64,000 nt of DNA from Bacteroidales bacterium (lineage in GTDB: Bacteria; Bacteroidota; Bacteroidia; Bacteroidales; P3), in the NCBI GenBank assembly GCA_017545365.1, contig JAFWOP010000011.1:49883-113882 (forward strand). Direction: 5' to 3'. Shown here in pieces: positions 42,770 through 49,618 of the stretch. The translations under genes were made by a program, and so were the position numbers. Positions within the stretch are counted from its first letter, which is position 1, and each line of letters starts with the position of its first letter. A model generated the notes under the pieces. It saw nothing but the letters and a program-made list of their open reading frames with translations. It was not told where the DNA came from and did not search any database.

Positions 42770-43782
42770 CAGTTCTTCTTCAGCTCGTTGAGGTCGTTAT
42801 ACATCTGTTCCAGCTTGCGCTGTAGGACATAAATCTTTTTCGCCTTGTCGGCGGGCATGGCGGGGGTTCCGAGGACAATAGAGTCGTCGTCGACCGAGCG
42901 GGTGACGCCCGACTGGGCACCGATGGTGACGCGGTTTCCGATGGTGATGTGTCCCACGATGCCCACCTGGCCGGCAATGATGCAGTTGTCGCCCACCTTG
43001 CCGCTTCCGGCACAGCCTGACTGCGAGGCCATGACGGTGTTGCTGCCGAAGGAGACGTTATGGGCTATCTGGCAGAGGTTGTCAATCTTGGCACCGCGGT
43101 GGATGATGGTGGAGCCCATGGTGGCGCGGTCAACACAGGTGTTGGCGCCAATCTCCACATTGTCCTCGATAATCACGTTGCCTATCTGGTCAATCTTGTT
43201 GTAGGTGCCGTCGCCGGTAGGGGCAAAGCCGAAGCCGTCGCCTCCCACCACCACGCCGCCGTGGAGTATGCAGTTGTTGCCCACCTTGCATTCGCGGTAG
43301 ATTTTCACTCCGGGGTAGAGGATGGTGTTGTCGCCGATTTCGCAGTAGTCGCCTACGTATACTTGGGGATAGATTTGCACGTTGTTGCCAATCTTGGCAT
43401 GTCGACCTACGAAGGCAAAGGCTCCCACGTAGCACCCTTTGCCGATATGTGCGGAGCGGTGGACGCTGCTGCGCCATGAGCGGCCCCGCTTGGGTTTGTC
43501 GGCGGTGTTGAACATGTGCAGCACTTTGGCGACACAGAGGTAGGGGTTGTCCACGCGTATGAGGGTGGCATCGACCGGGTGTTCGAGCACCATGTCGCGT
43601 GAGATGAGTATGGCAGAGGCTTTGCGCTCGTAGATATAATGGGTGTATTTGGGGTTGGCAAGGAAGGTGATACCACCTTCGTCTACCTCTTCAATGCGGC
43701 AGGGTTTCCAGATGAGGGCGTTCTCGTCGCCTTCGATGGTGCCTTTCAGTTTTTGGGCTATTTGTTTGGCTGTGAACTGCAT
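42769..43782 (-). CDS. lpxD: UDP-3-O-acylglucosamine N-acyltransferase
   Basis: LpxD adds the N-linked hydroxyacyl chain in lipid A synthesis. The 337-aa protein has an N-terminal uridine-binding domain (FLANPKYTHYIYERKASAIL), a long left-handed beta helix of hexapeptide repeats (IGKGCYVGAFAFVGRHAKIG…), the catalytic His in CQIAHNVSFGSN, and a C-terminal helix. It overlaps the HhH gene by 25 bp and the SGNH gene by 1 bp. The lpxC-fabZ and lpxA genes that often follow in this phylum are absent; the MBOAT/SGNH group takes that place. Confidence 0.95.
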   Translation of the reverse strand: MQFTAKQIAQKLKGTIEGDENALIWKPCRIEEVDEGGITFLANPKYTHYIYERKASAILISRDMVLEHPVDATLIRVDNPYLCVAKVLHMFNTADKPKRGRSWRSSVHRSAHIGKGCYVGAFAFVGRHAKIGNNVQIYPQVYVGDYCEIGDNTILYPGVKIYRECKVGNNCILHGGVVVGGDGFGFAPTGDGTYNKIDQIGNVIIEDNVEIGANTCVDRATMGSTIIHRGAKIDNLCQIAHNVSFGSNTVMASQSGCAGSGKVGDNCIIAGQVGIVGHITIGNRVTIGAQSGVTRSVDDDSIVLGTPAMPADKAKKIYVLQRKLEQMYNDLNELKKN

Positions 43783-44444
43783 GTCAGATAGGGTTCTATA
43801 TGGGTGAAAGTTTGTTGGTCGATGATGGGGATTTCAAGTATTTCGTGTATGTCGTCATACGGGCCGGAGGTTTCGCGCAGCCGCACGATGGCCTTGGCCT
43901 GGTAGTAGTCGAGATAAGGATGGCGTTTCAGCTGGTCGATGGTGGCGCTGTTGAGGTCGAGTGTCGCTACGGTGTTGGGGGAGATGTAGAGGTGGGGGAC
44001 GATGTCGTTGTATCTCGTCGAGTCCATGCCGTACACTTCCATCAGCTGCCCTTTGTCGACAAATCCGCCCAGCAGGGTGCGGTAGCGAATGATGCGGCGG
44101 GCGAAGGTGGGGCCTATGTTGTAGAGCTGCACCAGGTCGGTGGAGTCGGCATCGTTGAGGTCGAACATGAGTGGTTCCTTTTTCCGAAAAGGGTAGGAGG
44201 TGCCGAGGGTGTTAGAGGTGTGGGGCTGCCGCGTGTCATGTTTGACGTTGGAGGTGCGGTGGCGGTTGGATGGCTGACTGTTGGTGTGCTTTGGTGCGGC
44301 TTTTGCAGACCGAGCGGTGAGTTGTAGGGAGGCCTCTTTGGGTATGGCGGTTGATGGGGCAGGAAGCCGCCTTATTAAAACGACAATCAGCAGTGCTGTT
44401 GCAAGCACTGCTGTAAGCCAGAGGTATCCCTTTTGCCGAATCAT
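43758..44444 (-). CDS. Membrane-anchored helix-hairpin-helix (ComEA-like) protein
   Basis: The start at 44444 overlaps the lptC stop (ATGA), giving 228 aa. One N-terminal transmembrane helix (about 8-25) is followed by a Ser/Thr/Arg linker, then two helix-hairpin-helix units: DLNDADSTDLVQLYNIGPTF and DLNSATIDQLKRHPYLDYYQ. HhH units bind DNA without sequence preference, as in ComEA. The setting among LPS genes is odd for a DNA-uptake protein but is seen in other Bacteroidota. The function is open. Confidence 0.8.
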   Translation of the reverse strand: MIRQKGYLWLTAVLATALLIVVLIRRLPAPSTAIPKEASLQLTARSAKAAPKHTNSQPSNRHRTSNVKHDTRQPHTSNTLGTSYPFRKKEPLMFDLNDADSTDLVQLYNIGPTFARRIIRYRTLLGGFVDKGQLMEVYGMDSTRYNDIVPHLYISPNTVATLDLNSATIDQLKRHPYLDYYQAKAIVRLRETSGPYDDIHEILEIPIIDQQTFTHIEPYLTCSSQPNK

Positions 44445-45034
44445 TCCTCGTCCTCCTTCCACTCGATAGTGCCCCTTTGGTGGAATATGATGGGGGCTTG
44501 GAAGGCGTCGTCGGACTCGAACTTGTCGCCGTAGGTGACGCGGGGGCCGTTCTTGGTGCGCAGCGGTTTTTGGGAGTAGACCCTGTGTTCCATCTGGTTC
44601 CACGTGAGGTCTTGCAGATAGATGGTGTCGCCCCGTTGGAGGTCGATGATGACCACGCTGTCGCGCACCATCATGGTCTCACGTTTGTCGAGGCTCACCG
44701 CATAGCGGGCGCGCAGGATGCCCGTGGGCTTGTTGTAGCCGTCGTAGAAATGCATCACAACCCCTTTGGGATATTCGGTTTTTTCTTCGGGAGTGCTGTA
44801 TTTTTCGATAAGCGGGGCACGCATCACCAACTGCAGCTGTCCGTTCTCGCTGCGTTGTATGTTGGCATTTTTGACGGTGCTTTCGGGCAGGGTCTGAGGT
44901 TCGAACATCTTGGTTTTTTCGATGTCGTTGCCGCAGGCCGAAAGAAGAAGGAAAGAAGAAATAAGAACTAAGAGGCAGTAACTCTGCCCCTTAGTTCTTA
45001 TACGGTATAGGTTGTCTCTAGAGTTCGCCGACAT
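44441..45034 (-). CDS. lptC: LPS export protein LptC (lipoprotein form)
   Basis: LptC links the LptB2FG extractor to the LptA bridge in LPS transport. The 197-aa protein matches the Bacteroidota form: a lipobox-containing N-terminus (LLLSACGN) and a beta-jellyroll with YPKGVVMHFYDGYNKPTGIL, LRARYAVSLDKRETMMVRDS, NQMEHRVYSQKPL and GDKFESDDAF. Unusually, the signal peptide region (about residues 13-33) is encoded by a near-perfect inverted repeat (44961-45001). Its ATG directly follows the TPR gene stop. Confidence 0.9.
   Translation of the reverse strand: MSANSRDNLYRIRTKGQSYCLLVLISSFLLLSACGNDIEKTKMFEPQTLPESTVKNANIQRSENGQLQLVMRAPLIEKYSTPEEKTEYPKGVVMHFYDGYNKPTGILRARYAVSLDKRETMMVRDSVVIIDLQRGDTIYLQDLTWNQMEHRVYSQKPLRTKNGPRVTYGDKFESDDAFQAPIIFHQRGTIEWKEDEE
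44961..45001. repeat. Family C inverted repeat inside the lptC signal sequence
   Basis: ATAAGAACTAAGAGGCAG (44961-44978) pairs with CTGCCCCTTAGTTCTTAT (44984-45001) with one G-T type mismatch. It uses the same words as 18125-18204 and encodes part of the lptC leader peptide. Confidence 0.85.
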
Positions 45035-46357
45035 TTAGCGGGTGCGAATGATGGTAGATTTGCCAATCCAACCGGGTACCACATAGCTGTGGCCGTCGAT
45101 GAGGTCGAGCATGAAGGCGTCGTTCTTCTTGGGGAAGTGGGCGGAGTAGGAGCCAATCAGCTTGTCGGCAATGGCGATGATGTTGTCGGTGGGTTCCACC
45201 TGCTTGGCGTGGCGGAGTTCGTCGACTGCGGCCCAGTAGGCAGAGCGGCCGCCCATGCCGTCGTCGATGGAGCGGTAGCTGGCAGCGTAGACGGTGGCCA
45301 GATTGATATAAGGCTCACCCTTGGTGCGGTCGATTTCGGCGGCTTTCAGCAGGGCGGTGCGGGCGGCGCTGTAGCTGCCCAAGCCGGAATAGGAGAGACC
45401 CATGATGAGGTAGGCCTTGTAGAGGTCTTTTTTGTCGGTCAGTTTCTTGACGGCATCCTGGGTGTACTCGATGGCCTCGGAATATTTCTTCTTGCCGTAG
45501 CACATGCTACCCATGCGCATGGCGGTGCTGGGTGAGGGTTCCACCTCGTAGAGGTTCTCGGTGGCGGCGAAGAAGAGTTTGTTGTCGGTGCAGCCTTTCT
45601 TCATCATGATGTTGGTAATCTTCTTCAGCAGTTCGGGGTTCTTGGGGTCGGCCTCGAATTTCTTCTGATAGATTTCAATCAGTTGATCGCAAGAGGCATA
45701 GGGTGAGAAGACGGCTTCCACGTTGTTGATGTAGCCGCTGATTTTGGCGATTTTGGCACTGTCGTCCACGATGGTGTCGCGGATGTTGTCGAGCAGCTCG
45801 CTGGCGATGTCGTAGTTATCGATAATCAGCGAAGGCTCGCCCAATCCGGCCTGCACATAGTCGGCAGTGGCTTTGAAGAAGAGGGTCACATAGTTCTCGT
45901 CCAGCTCGTTGGCACCAGCCTTGATGGCACTTTCGTAAATCTCATAGATGGTCTTCACATCTTTCGGGCGGAGGGTGCTGAGGGTCTGGGCTTTTTTGGC
46001 AAGCACTACGGCCTCTTCGCCGAAGTACTGTATGCGCTGGTCGAACATGCGCATCAGTTCGTCGATGTATGCGTCACGTTCTTCGGCTGTCTGTGCAGCG
46101 TTGATCATGGATTTCATGATGACTTCGCCTCTTTGGTACACGCCCTTGCTGAAGCGGGGGCAGTGTAGGAGGATTTGGCGCCAGGGTTCGTAGCAGTCGG
46201 TGTAGCTTTTCTGTTTGTAGAATTCTTGGTAGAGCGATACGTTGCTGATGCAAGCGATGCTGTCGTCAGGGGTGTCGCCCCATTTGCTTTGGGCGGTGGC
46301 GGCGAATCCCATGCTCAGGGCAACTGCCGCGATAATGACAAATTTCAGTTCTTTCAT
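45035..46357 (-). CDS. Secreted tetratricopeptide-repeat protein
   Basis: The start at 46357 (MKELKFVIIAAVALSMGFAA) gives 440 aa with a cleavable signal peptide (ATAQ-SKWG). The C-terminal half holds TPR-like helical repeats (KKYSEAIEYTQDAVKKLTDK; GSYSAARTALLKAAEIDRTK; GEPYINLATVYAASY). TPR proteins scaffold complexes. In Bacteroidota this gene type recurs between an outer-membrane protein and lptC, suggesting a periplasmic envelope-assembly role. It is abutted directly by lptC. Confidence 0.75.
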   Translation of the reverse strand: MKELKFVIIAAVALSMGFAATAQSKWGDTPDDSIACISNVSLYQEFYKQKSYTDCYEPWRQILLHCPRFSKGVYQRGEVIMKSMINAAQTAEERDAYIDELMRMFDQRIQYFGEEAVVLAKKAQTLSTLRPKDVKTIYEIYESAIKAGANELDENYVTLFFKATADYVQAGLGEPSLIIDNYDIASELLDNIRDTIVDDSAKIAKISGYINNVEAVFSPYASCDQLIEIYQKKFEADPKNPELLKKITNIMMKKGCTDNKLFFAATENLYEVEPSPSTAMRMGSMCYGKKKYSEAIEYTQDAVKKLTDKKDLYKAYLIMGLSYSGLGSYSAARTALLKAAEIDRTKGEPYINLATVYAASYRSIDDGMGGRSAYWAAVDELRHAKQVEPTDNIIAIADKLIGSYSAHFPKKNDAFMLDLIDGHSYVVPGWIGKSTIIRTR

Positions 46358-46430
46358 GGCTGTCAATTGTTATCGGTTTATTTTTTAGTATTGTTTGTCC
46401 GTGATTTATTGTGAGTGATGTTATTTTGTC

Positions 46431-46484
46431 CGACAGGTCTGACTTGTCTGACTAGTCCGACGGGTCCGACAAGTACGACTAGTT
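46431..46484. repeat. 9-bp tandem repeat (cgac-gtc type)
   Basis: Six nonamers are present: cgacaggtc, tgacttgtc, tgactagtc, cgacgggtc, cgacaagta, cgactagtt. They lie between the outer-membrane protein gene and the TPR gene. The last copy contains the outer-membrane gene's TAG stop. Confidence 0.85.
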
Positions 46485-47816
46485 ATATCTCCTCTTTACA
46501 AACCAGCGTTCGCAGGAGCCGATGGAGAGTCCCACTGTGAGGCAGTCGCGGCGCAGCAGTTCGCTGGTGCCGAAGCTGGAATAGCCGAGGCTCAGGTTCA
46601 GCACCGAACGACCCTTGCGCATGGGCAGGCTGAAACCCATGCCGCCGCCTATCTCGTTCAGGGCATAGCGTGTCCCGTCTATTTCCAAGGCTAGGCGGCT
46701 TTGGTTGAAGTAGAGGCCGCCGCTGATGCCGATACGGCGCCAGTAGCTGCCTGCGCCAGCATCCCCCTTCCACTCGCATCCCAGGGCGATGCGATAGTTG
46801 GGCTGCTCGCACAAGGCCGACTTCCCGAAGATGTTGTGTTCTTCATCCTCCACATAGCGCAGCCCGCTATAGGGGGCATAGTAGCCGTCTATGGCCACCT
46901 CCCACAGCTCGTTGCGTTCCAGTGCCAGCCCCACACCGATGGAAAACGGCTGTTCCAGCGTGCTGGTGTAGCTGTTGTCTACGCCCTGTTGGGGGAAGAT
47001 GGTGTCGAACAGGGTCTCTGAACTCACACCGCCCAAATAGGTGTATACCAAAGCTTCGTCGTTGAGGCTCATGCTGCGTGGCACACGGCAGGTGATGCCG
47101 GCTTTCAAGCTGTATTTTTCACCCAAAGGCTGGCGGTACTGCAGGCCTAGATCCACCAAAAGGTTGCTGACGTAAGTGTTCTTTTGCCGACGGGAGTTGA
47201 CGCAGTAGGTGCTGTCGTTCCCTTGGAAGTTGTATGTGATGGCGCGGGTGATGGAGCCATAGAGGTAGTCGAGGTTGAATCCCAAGGAAAGCCGCTTGCC
47301 CAGTTGGAAGGAGCTGCCGAAATAGAGCTGCGACACACCGCCGTTGCCGTCGTAAATGGTCTTCACTTGGCTGGCCGTCAGGGGGTCGTCCTGCGTGTGT
47401 ACCGATTCGTAATTCACCGTGCTAAAAGGTAGAAGGCCAGCCGACACTTTCCACCAGCGGGTGAGGGGGAAGGCGATGGCCAGATAGGCCAGGTTGCCGT
47501 CGGCGTCGGGGGACAGCTGTTTTGAGTCGTCCAGCAGCACTGAGCTCTGAATGTTCACACCAATGTCGAACACAAAGCTCTCCTCTTCCACAGCTGCATA
47601 AGAGGCTGGGTTGAATGGATTGACCGTATTGCGTGAAGCACGGCTGAACACCACGCCGCCCATGCGGTAGGCACCCGGCATGCCGAAAGGCAGGTCGCTG
47701 ATGCCGATGCCATATTGCGAGAACGGCATGTTGAAGCCGTTCTGTGCCATTACGCTGCCTGTCAGTCCGGTCATTAAGACCGCCATCAAGGCTATTATCT
47801 TTTTACTTCTCATCAT
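46479..47816 (-). CDS. Outer-membrane beta-barrel protein
   Basis: This 445-aa protein has a signal peptide (MRSKKIIALMAVLMTG…AQ) and a body of alternating strands typical of FadL/OmpP1-like barrels. YGIGISDLPFGMPGAYRMGG and NPASYAAVEEESFVFDIGVN are the usual N-terminal features. No hatch ligand motif can be assigned, so the cargo is unknown. Its start overlaps the coaX end by 14 bp. Confidence 0.78.
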   Translation of the reverse strand: MMRSKKIIALMAVLMTGLTGSVMAQNGFNMPFSQYGIGISDLPFGMPGAYRMGGVVFSRASRNTVNPFNPASYAAVEEESFVFDIGVNIQSSVLLDDSKQLSPDADGNLAYLAIAFPLTRWWKVSAGLLPFSTVNYESVHTQDDPLTASQVKTIYDGNGGVSQLYFGSSFQLGKRLSLGFNLDYLYGSITRAITYNFQGNDSTYCVNSRRQKNTYVSNLLVDLGLQYRQPLGEKYSLKAGITCRVPRSMSLNDEALVYTYLGGVSSETLFDTIFPQQGVDNSYTSTLEQPFSIGVGLALERNELWEVAIDGYYAPYSGLRYVEDEEHNIFGKSALCEQPNYRIALGCEWKGDAGAGSYWRRIGISGGLYFNQSRLALEIDGTRYALNEIGGGMGFSLPMRKGRSVLNLSLGYSSFGTSELLRRDCLTVGLSIGSCERWFVKRRYN

Positions 47817-48516
47817 ATTTCAATTTATAGTTCATTATTCCATTTAGGCCTATCATCACCAGATAGGGCTCAATTCGGTAGTCGCTTCTGCCACCTACGA
47901 GCCTCCCGCTGTCGCCGCCTGTTATAATCACCTGAAGGTCAGGTTCCAGTTGGCGATAGTGGCTCACAAACCCAGCCATCTCGTAGCGGGTGGCGGTAAG
48001 CACTCCGGCCACCAGCGACTCCTTCGTCGAACGACCTGCTACAGGCAGCTCGTTCGAACACACGTTTTCTAATAACGGCAATTTTGCAGTAAAAGTATGC
48101 AGGGCGCGAAACTTCATGTCAATTCCGGGCAGTATGGCCCCACCATGATACACACCCGCTGCATCCAGATAGTCTATGGTGATGCAGGTGCCGGCATCGA
48201 TAATCAGCTGTGGGCAGCCTTCTTTCCTCAGCATCCATGCCCCGCAGGCTGCCGCTATGCGGTCAGGACCCAAAGTTTCGGGAGTGGCATAGTCCAATGT
48301 GATAGGTAGCGGCATGTCGGCAGTAAGCTGCTGCACTTGTTTCCCTTCCAACCCCAAGGCATGCAGGTCGGCATTGCCGGTGGCGCAGACGATGATGTCT
48401 GCCCGTGCCCCCTCAAGAGGCAGCCCCTCGGTCATATAGCCGCATTGCATCAGCTGGTCCTTCTCAAAGAGGGCCCACTTGCTACGCGTGTTGCCTATGT
48501 CGATGGTCAGGTTCAT
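47803..48516 (-). CDS. coaX: Type III pantothenate kinase
   Basis: CoaX phosphorylates pantothenate in coenzyme A synthesis and is feedback-resistant. The 237-aa protein shows the ASKHA fold motifs LTIDIGNTRSKWALFE, TPETLGPDRIAAACGAW, LIIDAGTCITIDYLD and GGAILPGIDMKFRALHTFTA. The C-terminal ITGGDSGRL is also typical. It is coupled to the outer-membrane gene and lies downstream of pth. Confidence 0.96.
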   Translation of the reverse strand: MNLTIDIGNTRSKWALFEKDQLMQCGYMTEGLPLEGARADIIVCATGNADLHALGLEGKQVQQLTADMPLPITLDYATPETLGPDRIAAACGAWMLRKEGCPQLIIDAGTCITIDYLDAAGVYHGGAILPGIDMKFRALHTFTAKLPLLENVCSNELPVAGRSTKESLVAGVLTATRYEMAGFVSHYRQLEPDLQVIITGGDSGRLVGGRSDYRIEPYLVMIGLNGIMNYKLKYDEK

Positions 48517-48549
48517 AATCAGTAGGGATAGATAGTATAGCTAGTGATA

Positions 48550-49140
48550 CTAGTCTTTCTTCGATTTTTCGTTATACATATTCATTGCCCTGTCGGGGCC
48601 CAAGGTGCAGAAGCAGCACACCGCCTCGCACGCTCGTTCGATGCGGGGGTCTAGTTCGGCGTGTTCCTCCTCGGTGAAGCGGCCCAGCACATAGTCCACT
48701 TGGTGGCCGCGGCTGAAGTTGTTGCCCACGCCGATGCGTAGGCGGCAGTAGTTTGTGCTGCCCAAAGCGGCTTCGATGTTGCCCAAGCCGTTGTGGGTGC
48801 CCGCGCTGCCCTGCTTCCTCATGCGCAGGGTGCCTAGAGGCAAGGCTATGTCGTCAGCTATCACCAGCAGGTTCTCCTGCTTGATTTTCTCAGCCTGCAG
48901 CCAGTAGCGCACCGCCTCACCGCTGAGGTTCATGTAGGTCGTCGGTTTAATCAGCACCATCGTACGCCCTTTCAGGCGCACCATCGTGCGGTAGGCGCGG
49001 CGCTCCAGCGACCACACAGCGTTGATGTTTTCAGCACGTGCCTGTCGCACCATTTCGTCTAGCACCATAAAGCCCACATTGTGACGAGTGCCCTCATATT
49101 CGGCACCCACATTGCCCAAACCCACTATCAGATACTTCAT
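48550..49140 (-). CDS. pth: Peptidyl-tRNA hydrolase
   Basis: Pth frees tRNA from stalled peptidyl-tRNA. The start at 49140 (MKYLIVGLGNVGAEYEGTRH then NVGF) is set by homology and lies after the promoter; the open frame to 49221 includes the -7 box and cannot be the protein. The catalytic His is in EGTRHNVGF. Other landmarks are TYMNLSGEAV, DDIALPLGTLR and GSAGTHNGLGNIE. The TAG stop is inside a CTAG-type nonamer repeat. At 196 aa it is normal length. Confidence 0.96.
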   Translation of the reverse strand: MKYLIVGLGNVGAEYEGTRHNVGFMVLDEMVRQARAENINAVWSLERRAYRTMVRLKGRTMVLIKPTTYMNLSGEAVRYWLQAEKIKQENLLVIADDIALPLGTLRMRKQGSAGTHNGLGNIEAALGSTNYCRLRIGVGNNFSRGHQVDYVLGRFTEEEHAELDPRIERACEAVCCFCTLGPDRAMNMYNEKSKKD

Positions 49141-49218
49141 GCTATAGTCAATATTATCGTCTGATTTGCAGTGCGAAAAGAATCTGTAAAATATGTTCAT
49201 ATATAAATTGTCAGGCTG

Positions 49219-49226
49219 CAAAAGTA
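49219..49226 (-). promoter_or_regulatory. -7 promoter box (TACTTTTG) of pth
   Basis: Minus-strand TACTTTTG is preceded by a run of A and G and lies 79 bp before the pth ATG. It may start the long envelope operon. Confidence 0.75.
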
Positions 49227-49263
49227 CGACTTTTTTTTCACTTACTCAAAAAATAATTCCCTG

Positions 49264-49618
49264 TAGGGATGTGTAAATGTGTTAACGTGTTGAATCAATG
49301 CTTGAATGCTTGAATCAATGCTTAAATGTGCTAATGCTTGAGTGGCTGACGCAGTCAAATTACTCAGACAATCAAGCAATCAAACAATCAAGCATTCAAG
49401 CATTAACACTTTCACTCTTTCCAAAAGCGTGTCCAAATCAAAAAAAATGCGTAACTTTGCAACCGAAAAATCCGTAAACACGGCTATCACATTAAGGATT
49501 GCTTGATTGTCTGATTGCTTGATTGTCTGAGTAATTTGACCGCACCAGCACTCAAGCATTCAAACATTCAAGCATTCAAACATTGATTCAAGCATTCAAA
49601 CATTCATATACCCCAGCT
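49264..49618. repeat. Family B repeat region with ~60-bp inverted arms around a promoter
   Basis: Arm 1 (49333-49394) and arm 2 (49499-49560) are inverted copies of each other, both about 61 bp with one indel and a few mismatches. Both hold gtcaaattactcagacaatc in opposite orientations. The 104 bp between them carry a TAACTTTG box pointing at the GH28 gene. Outside the arms are further gcttgaat / attcaagc words on both sides. Confidence 0.8.
49452..49459 (+). promoter_or_regulatory. -7 promoter box (TAACTTTG) of the GH28 gene
   Basis: TAACTTTG fits TAnnTTTG, with aaaaaaaa just upstream. It lies within the segment bounded by the inverted arms and 160 bp before the ATG. Confidence 0.7.
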
